Notes: generated from the letters alone by a model not told the origin. Positions 1 through 9,978 are shown, counted from the stretch's first letter. The stretch is DNA of 64,000 nt from Microbacterium flavum (GCF_018717645.1 NZ_JAFLHG010000001.1:62001-126000); one strand, 5' to 3'. Numbers and translations are program-made.

Positions 1-776
1 GCCGATGACAGCGTCTCGAAGAGCTCGGAGCTCGTCGCGATCGTCATCTCACGGCCCGGCCGGCCGCCCGGCGCTCCGCCGACGACCCCGCCCGCCTCGG
101 TCACGAGCAGGGCTCCCGCCGCGTGGTCCCACGGGTGCAGTCCGCGCTCCACGTAGGCGTCCAGCCGCCCCGCGGCGACGTACGCCAGGTCGAGGGATGC
201 CGCTCCCCCGCGCCGCAGATCGCGCGCGAGCGGCATGAAGCGCGCCACGCGGGCGAGGTCGTCGGCGTGCGTGGCCGGGTCGTATCCGAAGCCCGTGGCC
301 ACGAGTGCCCCGGCATCCGTCGGCGTGGAGACGGCGAGACGCTCCTCGCCGAGCCATGCGCCACCGCCGCGCGAGGCGCGGAACAGCTCGTCCACGACCG
401 GCGTGAAGACGACACCGGCGAGGGCGGTCCACGCCTCCGGCGTCGGCTCGCCGATGACGGCGGCGATCGAGACGGCGTAGTGAGGGATGCCGTAGGCGTA
501 GTTGACCGTGCCGTCGATCGGGTCGACGACCCACGTGATGCCGCTCGTCCCCGGCTGGGCATCGGACTCCTCGCCGACGAAGCCGTCGTCCGGCCGGCGA
601 GCCGCGAGTCGGTCGCGGATGAGCTGCTCGACCTCGCGGTCGGCGTCGGTCACGATGTCGGCGAGGGCCGACTTCGTCGCCGCGATCCGGACGCCCTCGG
701 CGCGGCGCCGACGCGCCAGATCGCCCGCCTCGCGGGAGATTTCGGCGGCGATCCCTTCCAGCTCTGCAACATCCAC
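1..776 (-). CDS. Inositol monophosphatase family protein (3' end cut by window edge)
   Basis: Mg-dependent phosphatase of the inositol monophosphatase/SuhB family, probably acting on inositol-phosphate or a related sugar phosphate in the cytoplasm. The frame read from GTG at 776 has the metal-binding motif GEES at residues about 68-71, DPIDGTVNY at about 85-93 and a C-terminal WDHAAG motif, all in family order. About 258 residues are visible, which is nearly full length, so only a few C-terminal residues should lie outside. The GTG start is 6 bases after the stop of the upstream membrane-protein gene; its ribosome site is weak, so the start is approximate. The family is clear, the substrate is not. 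Confidence 0.9.
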   Translation of the reverse strand, partial: MDVAELEGIAAEISREAGDLARRRRAEGVRIAATKSALADIVTDADREVEQLIRDRLAARRPDDGFVGEESDAQPGTSGITWVVDPIDGTVNYAYGIPHYAVSIAAVIGEPTPEAWTALAGVVFTPVVDELFRASRGGGAWLGEERLAVSTPTDAGALVATGFGYDPATHADDLARVARFMPLARDLRRGGAASLDLAYVAAGRLDAYVERGLHPWDHAAGALLVTEAGGVVGGAPGGRPGREMTIATSSELFETLSS

Positions 777-782
777 CGGCGA

Positions 783-1853
783 TCAGCCCTGCGGGTTCTG
801 CGGGTGCTGCTGGTGCTGCTGCGGAGCGGCGTGGTGCGGGGGCACAGGCGGCGGGGGCGGGTAGCCCTGGTACCAGGCGGCGGCCTCCGGGTCGCCGGAG
901 GGCTCGGTCGGAGTCTGCGAGGACGGGGCCGGCGCCGCCGGGTATCCCATCGTCGGATACCCCGTGTAGTACGCGTTCCAATCGGGAGTGCCGTCGGGCA
1001 GGACGGGAAGCGGCGTGACCCCGTCCGCGAAGGTCGGCCAGGGAAGGGGCGCCGCCTGGGGGGCGAGAGGAAGGGCGGTCGGCTGCTGGCCGGAGGGCTG
1101 CTGGCCGTAAGGCTGCTGGCCGTAAGGCTGCTGGCCGTAAGGCTGCTGGCCGTAAGGCTGCTGGCCGTAAGGCTGCTGGCCGTAAGGCTGCTGGCCGGAG
1201 GGCTGCTGGCCGTAAGGCGCGAGCGCGTGGGCACGCGGCCTCTTCGGTGCCATCAACGCGTTCACCAGAGGCACGAGCGCCGTCCCGACGGCGGCCAGGA
1301 TGGCGAGGGCGACGACGACGCGCCAGTAGAGCGGACGGTAGTCCACGACCTCCTGGGTCACGAGGGGCAGGACGAGCATCACGGCGAGGATGCCGACGAG
1401 ACCGATGGTCACGTAGGTCACGACGGTCGTGAAGGTCGTCTGGTGGCGCGCGGATGCGATGACGAACAATCGCACGTGCAACAGGGCGCCCTGGATGATC
1501 AGCACGATCAGCACGAAGCGGAAGAACCGTTCGGCGCCGATGCCGAACGAGCTGCTCAGTGGCATCCAGATGAGGAACGCGCCGATCAGAAGGATGATCA
1601 CCCACGAGACCATGCTGGTCAGCGCGAGCCAGGCAGGCCGATGGGAGGCGAGGTGCGACTCAGCGATGGCGACCGCGGCGAACGCCGCGAGCAGCACGAT
1701 CGTCAGGAAGGCCTTGCCGATGATGCCGTTGTCGTCGCCGATCAGCACCCAGACGACGCACACCAGTGCGGCCGCGATGAGGGCGCCGATGGCCACCCAG
1801 AGGGACGCCCGCAGGATCTTGCTCGACTGGGGTGAGGTGATCGGGTGTGACAT
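783..1853 (-). CDS. Multi-pass membrane protein with C-terminal PYGQQ repeats
   Basis: A 356-residue protein of unknown function. The first 200 or so residues hold about six hydrophobic helices. The rest is a proline/glutamine-rich, probably disordered tail with nine 5-residue repeats (mostly PYGQQ, two PSGQQ) and further proline-rich sequence. ATG at 1853 was chosen because GAAGGGA lies about 6 bases upstream and the predicted helices begin soon after; an open frame continues further upstream but lacks this support. It is followed after 6 bases by the inositol monophosphatase gene, so the two are probably co-transcribed. The tail is on the cytoplasmic side if the N-terminus is inside. Confidence 0.8.
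   Translation of the reverse strand: MSHPITSPQSSKILRASLWVAIGALIAAALVCVVWVLIGDDNGIIGKAFLTIVLLAAFAAVAIAESHLASHRPAWLALTSMVSWVIILLIGAFLIWMPLSSSFGIGAERFFRFVLIVLIIQGALLHVRLFVIASARHQTTFTTVVTYVTIGLVGILAVMLVLPLVTQEVVDYRPLYWRVVVALAILAAVGTALVPLVNALMAPKRPRAHALAPYGQQPSGQQPYGQQPYGQQPYGQQPYGQQPYGQQPYGQQPSGQQPTALPLAPQAAPLPWPTFADGVTPLPVLPDGTPDWNAYYTGYPTMGYPAAPAPSSQTPTEPSGDPEAAAWYQGYPPPPPVPPHHAAPQQHQQHPQNPQG
1081..1215 (-). repeat. 15-bp coding tandem repeat, nine units
   Basis: Nine head-to-tail units of ggctgctggccgtaa (two end in ggag instead of gtaa) encode the [10 protein letters not shown] repeats of the membrane protein. Six consecutive units are identical at DNA level, which points to recent slippage expansion. 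Unit length is a multiple of three, so copy-number change would keep the frame. Confidence 0.95.
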
Positions 1854-1963
1854 ATCGGTCCCTTCGCCGCGTGACATCTCCCCCATCCTGACAGAGACAT
1901 GCGCGCGGCGGTCGGGAACGAGGCGGCGGAACGAGGCGGCGGGGCGAGGCGGCCGCGCTGGGT

Positions 1964-3271
1964 TCAGAACGGAGGGGGCTCGGAAGCCGCAGGCGCGGCG
2001 ACGAACGCGACAGGTGGCGCGGGCGCGTCTTCGCGATAGACGCGACCCGTCGGAGAGGTCCACTCGAGGATGCCGCCGGATGACTGCCGCACGCGCCAGC
2101 GGGTGAACTGCTTCATCGAGTGATGGCGTTGACACAGATGGGCGAGGTTCCACAGCGCCGTCGGGCCGCCCCGCGCCGCATCGACGGTGTGGTCGATCTC
2201 GCACCGGATCGCTGCCCTCCGGCATCCGGGGAACCGGCAATGCTGATCACGCGCCCGAAGGAACCGTCGCTGCGGCAGTCCTGGACGGTAGCGGTCGACG
2301 GCGATGACGGCGCCGTCGACGGGATCGGTGAGCACCCGCGCCCAGCTCGGCGCGTTCGCCGCGAGGCAGCGCGCCGTCTCCGCGTCGATCGGAGTGCGCC
2401 CGATGAGATCGACCGGTCCATCATCAGCTCCGAGGAGCGTCAACGCGGGCACGATCACCTGGACCTGCGCGCGGATCGCCCCGAGCGATCCGGCCCCATC
2501 GCCGGTGGCGAGGTCGAGCGCGGGCGCGGCCGTCAAGAGCAGGTCGGTGAAGACGTCCGCGCGCACCTGATCCATTCGCCGGTCATCGCCGTCCTGAGCG
2601 TCTCGCGCGTCGATGATCGTCGTCGCCTGCTGCGTCAGCCGATCCATGATTCCGTCGGCGATCACGGTCGGTACGGTGGCGATCAGGTCGGACATCCCGG
2701 CCTGCCCAGGGATGACGCGGACCTTGCGGCATCCGTTCGCCTCGCGGTGACGCTCGGTGAAGGAGCGCTCCGACGTGCGCTCGGCGAGGATCTCGACCGC
2801 TGCCCGGACTCGGTTCGGAGTGTCGGCCTCGCACATCCGGATCGCGTCGACCTCGAAGGCGGGACGTCGCTCGGCGGGGACGACGCCACCGGCGTCGACG
2901 ATCACGCGAACATGACCGCGAGTGATCCGCCCGGCCTCCCAGGCGGACAGGGTGGCGGGATAGCACTCGACGAGTTCGCGCGCGTCGCCGATGCGCTGTT
3001 GCACGGTGCGATCGGTCACGCGCAGGACGCCGCCGAATTCCGCGGCGATGGAGCGCAAGGCCATATCGTGCATGCGCACCGATGAACGCTCCCCCGCGGC
3101 CTGATGCTCGGCGAGCCGGCCTGCCGCGGCGAGAACCCGCACCTCCGCGACCTGGGCCGCGGTCACGTGCGCGGCGACGGTCACGGCCTCGGCGACGAGA
3201 CCCGACAGCGCGTCGATGTAGGCATCGACCCCGCCGGCGTCGGGATCCGCTGCCCCCGTGAACTCCGTCAT
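1964..3271 (-). CDS. DUF222 / HNH endonuclease (13E12 repeat family)
   Basis: A 435-residue protein with an N-terminal alpha-helical DUF222 region and a C-terminal HNH nuclease domain at residues about 335-390. The HNH part shows the paired cysteines of CRFPGC, the core EIDH and a later LCQRHH, as expected for a zinc-stabilised beta-beta-alpha metal fold. Genes of this type are multicopy in actinobacteria (the 13E12 repeat family of mycobacteria) and their role is unsettled. The start ATG at 3271 is preceded by GAGGGC. It stands alone between a membrane-protein gene and tRNA-Tyr. Confidence 0.88.
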   Translation of the reverse strand: MTEFTGAADPDAGGVDAYIDALSGLVAEAVTVAAHVTAAQVAEVRVLAAAGRLAEHQAAGERSSVRMHDMALRSIAAEFGGVLRVTDRTVQQRIGDARELVECYPATLSAWEAGRITRGHVRVIVDAGGVVPAERRPAFEVDAIRMCEADTPNRVRAAVEILAERTSERSFTERHREANGCRKVRVIPGQAGMSDLIATVPTVIADGIMDRLTQQATTIIDARDAQDGDDRRMDQVRADVFTDLLLTAAPALDLATGDGAGSLGAIRAQVQVIVPALTLLGADDGPVDLIGRTPIDAETARCLAANAPSWARVLTDPVDGAVIAVDRYRPGLPQRRFLRARDQHCRFPGCRRAAIRCEIDHTVDAARGGPTALWNLAHLCQRHHSMKQFTRWRVRQSSGGILEWTSPTGRVYREDAPAPPVAFVAAPAASEPPPF

Positions 3272-3315
3272 GCCCTCATTCTGACAGGGGGTTCGGACAT
3301 CCGTTCGAAGAACAG

Positions 3316-3350
3316 AAGCGCCCCTCCGGAGTGATCCGGGAGGGGCGCTT
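3316..3350 (-). terminator. Hairpin terminator after tRNA-Tyr
   Basis: Perfect inverted repeat aagcgcccctcc / ggaggggcgctt with an 11-base loop. Read on the minus strand it follows tRNA-Tyr by about 30 bases and runs into the T-rich stretch TTCTGTTCTTC. It probably ends the tRNA transcript before the DUF222/HNH gene. Confidence 0.75.
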
Positions 3351-3378
3351 TCGCGGTCTGATCAGAGAATGACCGGGG

Positions 3379-3460
3379 TGGCGAGTGAGGGATTCGAACC
3401 CCCGAAGTCGAAGACGGCTGATTTACAGTCAGATCCCTTTGGCCGCTTGGGTAACTCGCC
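3379..3460 (-). tRNA. tRNA-Tyr (anticodon GTA)
   Basis: The minus strand folds as a class II tRNA of 82 nt. The acceptor stem is GGCGAGT / ACTCGCC, and the anticodon arm CTGA-CTGTAAA-TCAG carries GTA. A long variable arm follows, then the T-loop TTCGAAT. The base after the acceptor stem is A, followed by CCC, so the terminal CCA is not fully encoded and would be added post-transcriptionally. A hairpin terminator follows. Confidence 0.97.
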
Positions 3461-3547
3461 AGGTGCGCACCCGACCGGCTTGTTCAGTCGAGCGGAGGCG
3501 CGATCACCTATCTTAGCGGCAGCCGGGCCGGACGAAAAACCGGTGCC

Positions 3548-4033
3548 TCATTCGGCGACGACGACCCGCTCGACGAAGGCCTCGACGCGTCGCCGCGTGC
3601 CGTCGATGCGCCGGTCGACGCTCGCGCGCAGCTCGCTCGGAGCGAGCGGAGCGGCCAGGCGCACGTTCTCGTGGCATCCGAGGTCCGCGCACACGTACGT
3701 CCCCACGCTGTCGCCGCGGTCTCCGAGCGATCCGGCCCGGCGTGCGGTGAACAGGGCCACCTGGTTGCCCGGCTGCATCGTGTGGCAGAGATTGCACATC
3801 GCCGCATGCGAGCGGACGCCGGATGCCGCGCGCAGCACGATCCCGACGGGCACGCCGCCGCGCTCGACCACCACGTAACCGCGGTCTCGCGCATCCGGGT
3901 CGGGCCACGCGAAGAAGTCGAGATGATCCCAATCGGCGAGCACGAACGACATCGGCACGGACAGCCGATCGCGTTCCTCGGGCGACGCATTGACGAGCGC
4001 CGCGCGGACCTGGTCTTCGGTCAGCGCCTGCAT
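3548..4033 (-). CDS. FBP-domain protein (EF-G-binding-type treble-clef zinc finger)
   Basis: A 161-residue protein with the conserved FBP C-terminal zinc finger: C80 and C83 in CNLC, then C115 and C120 in CADLGC. Proteins of this family bind elongation factor G and are linked to fusidic-acid-type ribosome rescue; that role is known for the family and only inferred here. No secretion signal is present, so a cytoplasmic location is expected. The gene starts about 50 bases from the divergent acetyltransferase start, so the two promoters share this short gap. Confidence 0.8.
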   Translation of the reverse strand: MQALTEDQVRAALVNASPEERDRLSVPMSFVLADWDHLDFFAWPDPDARDRGYVVVERGGVPVGIVLRAASGVRSHAAMCNLCHTMQPGNQVALFTARRAGSLGDRGDSVGTYVCADLGCHENVRLAAPLAPSELRASVDRRIDGTRRRVEAFVERVVVAE

Positions 4034-4087
4034 CCGCCCAGTCTAGGAGCGACGGTCGCCGTCGGGGCCGCCGCCTACGATCGAGGC

Positions 4088-4654
4088 ATGTCGCCCTTCC
4101 CGCTCCCTACCGAGCGACTCATGCTCGACCAGCCCACGGATGCCGACGTCGACACCATCGCCGGGTTCTGCACCGACCCCGTGTTCGAGCGGTTCATGGT
4201 CACGCCCTGGCCCTACGAACGCGAGCACGCCGTCGGCTTCGTCGACGAGTACGTGCCCGCCGGATGGGCGCAGGACACGGAATGGACCTGGGCGATCCGT
4301 GCGCACGACTCGGCACCGCTCCTCGGCGTCCTCAGCGTGCGGAAGGCAGGCGGGATGGTCGGCTACTGGCTCGGCGCGCCGCACCGTGGCCACGGCATCC
4401 TGCCGGAGGCCCTCGGCGCGGTCATCGACGCCGTCTTCGCGCGGACCGAGCTCGACCGGGTGCGCTGGGAGTGCACGGTCGGCAACCTCGCCTCGATGCG
4501 CGTCGCGCAGAAGTGCGGCTTTCGCTTCACGGGCGAGCACACCGGCCGGATCCCCGCCCGCGACGGCAGCCCGATCCTGGCGTGGAACGGCGAGCTGCTG
4601 CGCACCGACGACCGCACGCCGAAGCCCGGCTGGCCGGACGGGGTCGAAGCCTAA
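4088..4654 (+). CDS. GNAT family N-acetyltransferase (RimJ/RimL type)
   Basis: A 188-residue acetyltransferase that transfers acetyl from acetyl-CoA to an amine. The N-terminal TERLMLDQPTDAD and the acetyl-CoA loop RGHGILPEA are typical of the RimJ/RimL branch, as is the later NLASMRVAQKCGF, which matches the family's N-x-x-S-x-x-V/L-x-x-K-x-G-F block. The substrate, a protein N-terminus or a small molecule, cannot be told. Its stop codon overlaps the stop of the convergent gene downstream. Confidence 0.85.
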   Translation: MSPFPLPTERLMLDQPTDADVDTIAGFCTDPVFERFMVTPWPYEREHAVGFVDEYVPAGWAQDTEWTWAIRAHDSAPLLGVLSVRKAGGMVGYWLGAPHRGHGILPEALGAVIDAVFARTELDRVRWECTVGNLASMRVAQKCGFRFTGEHTGRIPARDGSPILAWNGELLRTDDRTPKPGWPDGVEA

Positions 4655-5259
4655 TCCGAGGCCGTGGCCTCGTCCCACGAGATGATCGACGCCTCATCGA
4701 GGACGACCGGGCCTTGCGTGAGCACGTGCGGGGTCAGATTGAACCACGCACCTCGCCGACCGCGAGCGGCGAGAGCGACCAGCCACTCTCGGTTGGCGCT
4801 CGGCGTCTGCCGCAGCGTGCGAAAGCTCGAACGGTCGAGGTGTCGGACCTCGTCCAGCGGGATCGGATCGCCGACTCTGCTCGAGACTCGATCGAAGACG
4901 ACGGCGTCATCCGGCACGCTCTCGATCGGGATCTCCCAGAAGGAGACCGGCGGAAGAGTCTCGCCGGTGACCTCCCGCCACGCGCTCCAGATCGCATGCG
5001 GATGAATCGGCGACAGGAACACGACCTCGGTCCATCCTCGCTCGATGAGCGGGATCCGGGTCGTGGCCAGTCGTCGTCGCTCCGCGCTCACGTCGTACTT
5101 CGCGAGCGCGCGACGGGCCGCCGCTGCGTCCACGTCCCGGAGCGCGGACGCGGACAGGAGCGAGTCGGTGCCGGGCACCAGGTCGACGACGGCGTGATAG
5201 ACGAACCGCTCGGGCACCGCATCACTCGGAGAGTCCGGACCGCTGGCGCCTGTATCCAC
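4651..5259 (-). CDS. Hypothetical protein
   Basis: About 202 residues, soluble, with no signal peptide or membrane helix. No family was recognised. Phrases such as PHAIWSAWREVTGETLPPVSFW hint at a globular aromatic-rich core. The start is uncertain: GTG at 5259 has a purine-rich GGTGAG about 9 bases upstream, while an in-frame GTG at 5301 would add 14 residues but lacks a spaced ribosome site. The gene is convergent with the acetyltransferase and overlaps its stop by 4 bases. It follows the methyltransferase gene at 5343-6095 on the same strand, about 80 bases away. Confidence 0.6.
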   Translation of the reverse strand: MDTGASGPDSPSDAVPERFVYHAVVDLVPGTDSLLSASALRDVDAAAARRALAKYDVSAERRRLATTRIPLIERGWTEVVFLSPIHPHAIWSAWREVTGETLPPVSFWEIPIESVPDDAVVFDRVSSRVGDPIPLDEVRHLDRSSFRTLRQTPSANREWLVALAARGRRGAWFNLTPHVLTQGPVVLDEASIISWDEATASD

Positions 5260-5342
5260 GTGAACATTCTCACCCGCCGCCCCACGGGGCGCTGGTTCCA
5301 CCTCGTCGAGGTGCCCGCGACGGTTTCGCCCGCGTCAGCCGG

Positions 5343-6095
5343 TTAGAGCCGAGGCCGGAGCCGGAAAACGAGGATGCCGAGGTATTTGTTCATCCACTCC
5401 TGCTTGTGCGGGAACCGGAGCGCATCTTCCTCCGACAGTCGCGGCTCGGCGGCGTGCTCGACCCACAGGCCCGCGGCACTGAACTGGTTCAACAGATCGG
5501 CGATGGTGAAGACGTCGTGGGTCAGCGTGACCTCGCTGTTCCATCCGCTGGAGTAGCTGTACGCGCCGCCCGCGTAGTACTCCTCACCCAAAGACGTGCC
5601 GTCGCGTTCCGACCGTTCCACGGCGTAGCGGATGGGATGCGTCCTCGTGAGGAGGATGAACCCGTCGTCAGCGAGAAGATCACGCGCCGCCTGCAGAGTG
5701 CGGATCGGGTCCGACGCGTACCCGAAGGACTGGAGGAACAGGATGCGGTCGAACGTCCGATGAGTCAGCGTCGGAATCGAGCCGAGGTCGGACAGGTCGC
5801 CCTGCACCAGGTCGAGGCGCTCAGGCGGCGAAGGGATGAAGTCGGCGCTGAGGTCGACACCGACGGAGGGCGCGGCGCCCTCCTCCACCAGCTGGGCGAC
5901 CTTCGATCCGTTCCCGCACCCGAGGTCGAGGATCGACTTCCCCTCCACCTTGCCGAGCGCCTCGCGTTGCGCGGGCCATTCGACGAGTCGGTCGAGGGAA
6001 TCCTCCCGGGCACGCGCACGCTCATAGTCGGACGAGAGCTTCGCCCAGGGCGCCGCGGAGGCGGGGCCGGCGTCGGATGTCGCATCGGAAGTCAC
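5343..6095 (-). CDS. Class I SAM-dependent methyltransferase
   Basis: A 250-residue protein with SAM-binding motif [10 protein letters not shown] at residues about 55-63, the acidic post-I segment SVGVDLS, and a motif II/III region [14 protein letters not shown]. The fold is the Rossmann-like class I methyltransferase. The substrate is unknown; the sequence resembles small-molecule methyltransferases rather than RNA enzymes. It is divergent from yajQ with about 70 bases between them. Confidence 0.85.
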   Translation of the reverse strand: MTSDATSDAGPASAAPWAKLSSDYERARAREDSLDRLVEWPAQREALGKVEGKSILDLGCGNGSKVAQLVEEGAAPSVGVDLSADFIPSPPERLDLVQGDLSDLGSIPTLTHRTFDRILFLQSFGYASDPIRTLQAARDLLADDGFILLTRTHPIRYAVERSERDGTSLGEEYYAGGAYSYSSGWNSEVTLTHDVFTIADLLNQFSAAGLWVEHAAEPRLSEEDALRFPHKQEWMNKYLGILVFRLRPRL

Positions 6096-6168
6096 GCCGC
6101 ATCCTTCCGTTCGGGAGACGCAGTGGGCGGGAGGCTCGGAGAGCCGCTCCGGCTCCTACACTGGCATC

Positions 6169-6657
6169 ATGGCTGACTCTTCGTTCGACATCGTCTCCAA
6201 GATCGACCGCCAGGAGGCGGAGAACGCGCTGAACCAGGCGCGCAAGGAGGTTGAGCAGCGCTACGACTTCAAAGGCACGGATGCCTCGATCGGCTGGTCG
6301 GGCGAAGCCGTCCTCATCAAGGCGAACAGCGAGGAGCGCGCGAAGGCGGTGCTCGACGTCTTCCAGTCGAAGCTCATCAAGCGCGGCATCTCGCTGAAGT
6401 CGCTCGACACGGGCGAGCCGCAGGCATCCGGCAAGGAGTACCGGATCACCTCGACCCTCAAGGAGGGGATCTCCTCGGAGGACGCGAAGAAGATCTCCAA
6501 GCTGATCCGCGACGAGGGGCCCAAGACGGTCAAGTCGCAGATCCAGGGCGACGAGCTGCGCGTGACCTCCAAGTCTCGCGACGACCTGCAGGAACTCCAG
6601 CGGATGCTGAAGGCCGCCGACCTCGATGTGGATCTGCAGTTCGTCAACTACCGCTGA
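6169..6657 (+). CDS. yajQ: YajQ family nucleotide-binding protein
   Basis: A 162-residue protein matching the YajQ/DUF520 family from end to end: start [13 protein letters not shown], central [12 protein letters not shown], and end DLQFVNYR. Family members bind nucleotides, and cyclic di-GMP and tRNA binding have been reported in other bacteria. It is cytoplasmic. The stop overlaps the 3' end of the convergent DUF1684 gene by 14 bases. Confidence 0.95.
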   Translation: MADSSFDIVSKIDRQEAENALNQARKEVEQRYDFKGTDASIGWSGEAVLIKANSEERAKAVLDVFQSKLIKRGISLKSLDTGEPQASGKEYRITSTLKEGISSEDAKKISKLIRDEGPKTVKSQIQGDELRVTSKSRDDLQELQRMLKAADLDVDLQFVNYR

Positions 6658-7291
6658 AAGCCGCGTACAGCTCCCCGACGGGGACCGGGACGGACACGAC
6701 GTTCCCGGCCGGAGCGAGCGGGCACGCCCACGCGACGTCGTACGCGCACGACGGGTTGTAGGCGAAGTTCAGGTCGACCACGATCGTCCCCTGGCGCGCG
6801 CTCGACCCGAGGTCAGCGCCCTTGACGGTGTCGATAACGTAGCGCCCCCCGCCGTAGGTGCCGCCCGGACGCCCCGCGAGGGCGTCGCGCAGCGGGATGA
6901 AGATCCCTCCGCCGTAGCTCGTCAGCCGCCAGACATCCAGTGACCCCACACCCGGCAACTCGACGCGGGCGATGCGCTCGAAGGGGACGACGCCGTCGGT
7001 GCCGCTCGGGAACGCGAACGTCTCGGGGAGGGCCGGAAGCAGCGGCACCTCGAATCGCCAATCAGGGTCGTAGGGCGCGACCGGGAGACCCGCGAAAGCG
7101 GCGCGGTCCGCCTCCAGAAGCGGGCTGGCGGGATGGGTCGCCATCATCTCGTCGCGACCGGATCGCCACCGCTCGTGAGCGAGACGCGGGTCGGAGCGCT
7201 CCCGCACGACCCCGTACAGATCGAACGTCCGGCGTCGCCAGTCCACGACCTCCGCGGCGATGCGCGCCCGCTCCGCGACAGGACCGGTCAT
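6644..7291 (-). CDS. DUF1684 family protein
   Basis: A 215-residue protein whose C-terminal half has the DUF1684 signature: [16 protein letters not shown], then [13 protein letters not shown] and [18 protein letters not shown]. The NPSC-x-YD and CPL-x-P-x-N elements are the most conserved. Function is not established for the family. The start ATG at 7291 overlaps the stop of the upstream DUF1295 gene as ATGA, so the pair is translationally coupled. Confidence 0.85.
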   Translation of the reverse strand: MTGPVAERARIAAEVVDWRRRTFDLYGVVRERSDPRLAHERWRSGRDEMMATHPASPLLEADRAAFAGLPVAPYDPDWRFEVPLLPALPETFAFPSGTDGVVPFERIARVELPGVGSLDVWRLTSYGGGIFIPLRDALAGRPGGTYGGGRYVIDTVKGADLGSSARQGTIVVDLNFAYNPSCAYDVAWACPLAPAGNVVSVPVPVGELYAAFSGS

Positions 7292-8181
7292 CGGGTCACC
7301 CGCGCCCCACGACCCGGGATGAGCACGGGTGTGCGCTCCTTGTACGCGAGGTAGGCGGAATCCTGCCCCCAGCGCGCGTCGGCGCGCTTCTCCAGGAGCG
7401 GGATCCCGCTCACCCGCGTGAGCAGGAGCACGACGAAGACCGGCGAGAGGATGGTCGCCCACTGCCAGCCGATCGCCGCGGGCAGCGCGACGACGGCGAC
7501 ACCGATCCACACGAGGATCTCGCCGAGATAGTTCGGATGCCGCGACCACGCCCACACCCCGCTCTGGATGAACCGGCCCTTGTGCGCAGGGTCGCGCCGG
7601 AAGGCGGTCTTCTGCGCGTCGGCGACGACTTCGAGGACGAGTCCTCCGAGCCAGATGACGGCGCCGGCGATCATCCACCCGTCGATACCCGTGGCGCCGG
7701 CCGCGGGTACTGCGGTGATCCCGACCCACGCCGCGGATGCGGTCACCGCGACCCACAGCCCTTGCATGATCCAGACACGCAGGAAGGCGAGGGGCTGCAC
7801 CTTGATGTCGTCGAAGCGCCCGTCCGACCCGCTCGCGCGCACGCGGAGGAACAGGAACACCGACAGCCGCACGCCCCAGACCACGACCATGACCGCGAGC
7901 AGCCATGCGCGGGGGTTCGCCGGCACCACGGCGGCGAGGAGGGCGGCGGTCACCAGCGCGAACGTGAGCCCGCCCGTGAGGTCGAAGAACTTCTCGGTCC
8001 GCAGCAGAGCGGCGGGGATGTAGGCGACGACCTGAATGAGGAATGCGGCGGCGACGGCGAGGCCGAACAGCGGAATGCCGCCGAGCGTCTGCCCCGCGGA
8101 GCTGCCCGCGGCAGCGATTCCCGCGCCGATGGCGAGAGCGAGGCCGATCGTGATGAGGGTGGCGGTGGGACGTTGAGACAT
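7288..8181 (-). CDS. DUF1295 / steroid 5-alpha-reductase-like membrane enzyme
   Basis: A 297-residue membrane protein with about seven hydrophobic helices and the conserved C-terminal block SRHPNYLGE followed by EKRADARWG and YKERTP. This is the DUF1295 branch of the ICMT/steroid reductase fold. Such enzymes use NAD(P)H or SAM at the membrane face; the substrate here is unknown, with a lipid or isoprenoid likely. It is co-transcribed with the DUF1684 gene through a 4-base overlap. Confidence 0.88.
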   Translation of the reverse strand: MSQRPTATLITIGLALAIGAGIAAAGSSAGQTLGGIPLFGLAVAAAFLIQVVAYIPAALLRTEKFFDLTGGLTFALVTAALLAAVVPANPRAWLLAVMVVVWGVRLSVFLFLRVRASGSDGRFDDIKVQPLAFLRVWIMQGLWVAVTASAAWVGITAVPAAGATGIDGWMIAGAVIWLGGLVLEVVADAQKTAFRRDPAHKGRFIQSGVWAWSRHPNYLGEILVWIGVAVVALPAAIGWQWATILSPVFVVLLLTRVSGIPLLEKRADARWGQDSAYLAYKERTPVLIPGRGARVTR

Positions 8182-8241
8182 GACGGAGCTCCGGGCTTCG
8201 ATCGCAGGGGGAGGAGAGGGCGGCGTCCGCCGCCGCCGAGG

Positions 8242-9978
8242 CTAGCGGTACAGGGCGTCGATGACGGCTGATTCGCGGTGCAGCAACTCGCGGCGCCGGA
8301 TCTTCAGGGTGGGGGTCACGACCTCGCGATCCTCCGCGTCCGCCGTCACGAGCTCGAAGCGCCGCACCTGCTCGCTGCGGGAGACAAGCGCGTTCGCGTC
8401 GTCCACCGCGCGCTGGATCGTCGAGTGGTGCGACCGCACATCGGCGAACGCGGGTGCGTCGGGATCGAGGACGATGAGCGCGGTGAGGTACGGCCGCCCC
8501 TCGCCGACCGTGATCGCGGAGGAGACGAGCGGATGCTGCTCGATCGCGGCCTCCCAGCGCGCCGGAACGATGGTCTTTCCGTGAGACGTGGTCACGACAT
8601 CCTTGAGACGACCCTCGAGCGTCAGCCTGCCGCGGTCGTCCAGGCGACCGAGGTCGCCGGTCCGGAAGAAGCCGTCGACGAAGGCATCCGCGTCATCGTC
8701 GGGGTTGCGATAACCCGCGAACACTCCCACGCCCCGCGCCAGCACCTCGCCGCCATCCGAGATCCGCACCGTCGACCCGGGGAGGGGCACCCCGACGGTA
8801 CCGGACCGGATCGCTCCGGGGAGGTTGCCCGTCAGCGGGGCGGTGGTCTCGGTGAGGCCGTACCCCTCGATCACCGGGATGCCCATGCCGCAAAAGAGCA
8901 GCGACATCCGGGCCGGCAGCGTGGCCCCGCCCGAGAGCATGTACCGGAGGCGCCCGCCCATGAGTCCACGGATGCGGCGGTAGAAGAGGGCGTCGAACAG
9001 GCGGTGGCGCAGGCGCAGCGACCATGATCGCGCGGCGATGCCCCCGTCTTCGCTCTCTTCGGCGGCCCTCCCCGCGTCCGTCGCGGTGGCGACCGCGGCC
9101 GACCAGAGGCCGTGAAGGCGCTTCTCCGCGGCCCTGGCGGCCGCCGCCGCCGTGATCTTCTCGAGGATCCGCGGCACGACGACCAGGAACGTCGGTCGCA
9201 GCACTGCGAGAGAGGAGACGACGTCGGACGGCGCGGAGAGGTGGGCGATCCGCATTCCGCTCGCCAGGCAGATCAGCTGCAGGCCCCGGGCGAGCACATG
9301 GGCCAGCGGCAGAAAGATGACCGTGTTACCGTCCGCGCGAACGATATCGGAGTAGACGGCCGCGATGTTCAGGACCTGCCCGAGGAAGTTCTCGTGCGTC
9401 AGGACCGCCCCTTTCGGGTGCCCCGTGGTTCCCGATGTGTACACGATCGTCGCGGGCGACGCAGGAGTCGCATGGCTCCGGGCTCGCTCGAGCGCGTCGT
9501 CGGTGATGTCGGCACCCCGCTGGGCGAGCGCGGTCAGACCGCCCCCGAGATCGATGACGAGCGGCACTCCGGCGTCAGTCAGCGCATCCTGTGCGCGTTC
9601 GTCGCCCGAGAAGGCGATCCGGACGTGCGCGTCCGTCGCGATCGCCGCGACCTGCGCGGCCGTGGACGAGTCGTAGACGGGCACCACGACGCCCCCCGCG
9701 AACCAGATCGCGAGGTCGGCGACCGCCCATTCGTAGCGCGTCGCCGACATGATCGCGACGCTCTGGCCCGGCTCGAGACCCGCCGCGATGAGCCCTCTGG
9801 CGACGGCGCGGACCTCGTCGGCGAACGCGGCGGTCGACACCTGGCGCCAGGTCCCGTCGACGGCGGCGACGTCGAACGCGAGGTGGTGGGGCGCGACAGC
9901 CTCGCGGCGCAGCAGCAAGTCGGTCACGTTGCGGTAGGACGACAGATCGGCCAGCGGCGGCGTGGACGCTTCTCTCAC
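8242..9978 (-). CDS. AMP-dependent long-chain acyl-CoA synthetase
   Basis: A 578-residue ATP-dependent ligase that activates a fatty acid to acyl-AMP and then acyl-CoA. The P-loop-like motif YTSGTTGHPKG lies at residues 180-190. GYGLTETTAP and the hinge/A8 region FRTGDLGRLDDRGRLTLEGR follow, then GKTIVP with the C-terminal domain. The GTG start at 9978 is supported by AAGGAG 9 bases upstream; the frame stays open further upstream without support. Length and lack of signal fit the FadD15-type cytoplasmic or membrane-associated enzymes of actinobacteria. Confidence 0.92.
   Translation of the reverse strand: MREASTPPLADLSSYRNVTDLLLRREAVAPHHLAFDVAAVDGTWRQVSTAAFADEVRAVARGLIAAGLEPGQSVAIMSATRYEWAVADLAIWFAGGVVVPVYDSSTAAQVAAIATDAHVRIAFSGDERAQDALTDAGVPLVIDLGGGLTALAQRGADITDDALERARSHATPASPATIVYTSGTTGHPKGAVLTHENFLGQVLNIAAVYSDIVRADGNTVIFLPLAHVLARGLQLICLASGMRIAHLSAPSDVVSSLAVLRPTFLVVVPRILEKITAAAAARAAEKRLHGLWSAAVATATDAGRAAEESEDGGIAARSWSLRLRHRLFDALFYRRIRGLMGGRLRYMLSGGATLPARMSLLFCGMGIPVIEGYGLTETTAPLTGNLPGAIRSGTVGVPLPGSTVRISDGGEVLARGVGVFAGYRNPDDDADAFVDGFFRTGDLGRLDDRGRLTLEGRLKDVVTTSHGKTIVPARWEAAIEQHPLVSSAITVGEGRPYLTALIVLDPDAPAFADVRSHHSTIQRAVDDANALVSRSEQVRRFELVTADAEDREVVTPTLKIRRRELLHRESAVIDALYR

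Noticed and set aside
123..1835. 570-codon open frame on the plus strand
   Set aside because: It lies antisense to the inositol monophosphatase and the repeat membrane protein. The product is arginine/glycine-rich with no domain and is explained by high GC.
1964..3271. DUF222/HNH gene as a third palindrome-flanked nuclease cassette
   Set aside because: Its flanks show only gaggcggcg low-complexity sequence on one side and the tRNA terminator hairpin on the other; there is no matching pair.
3379..3460. tRNA-Tyr as an integration site
   Set aside because: No integrase and no repeated 3' tRNA fragment were seen in the window.
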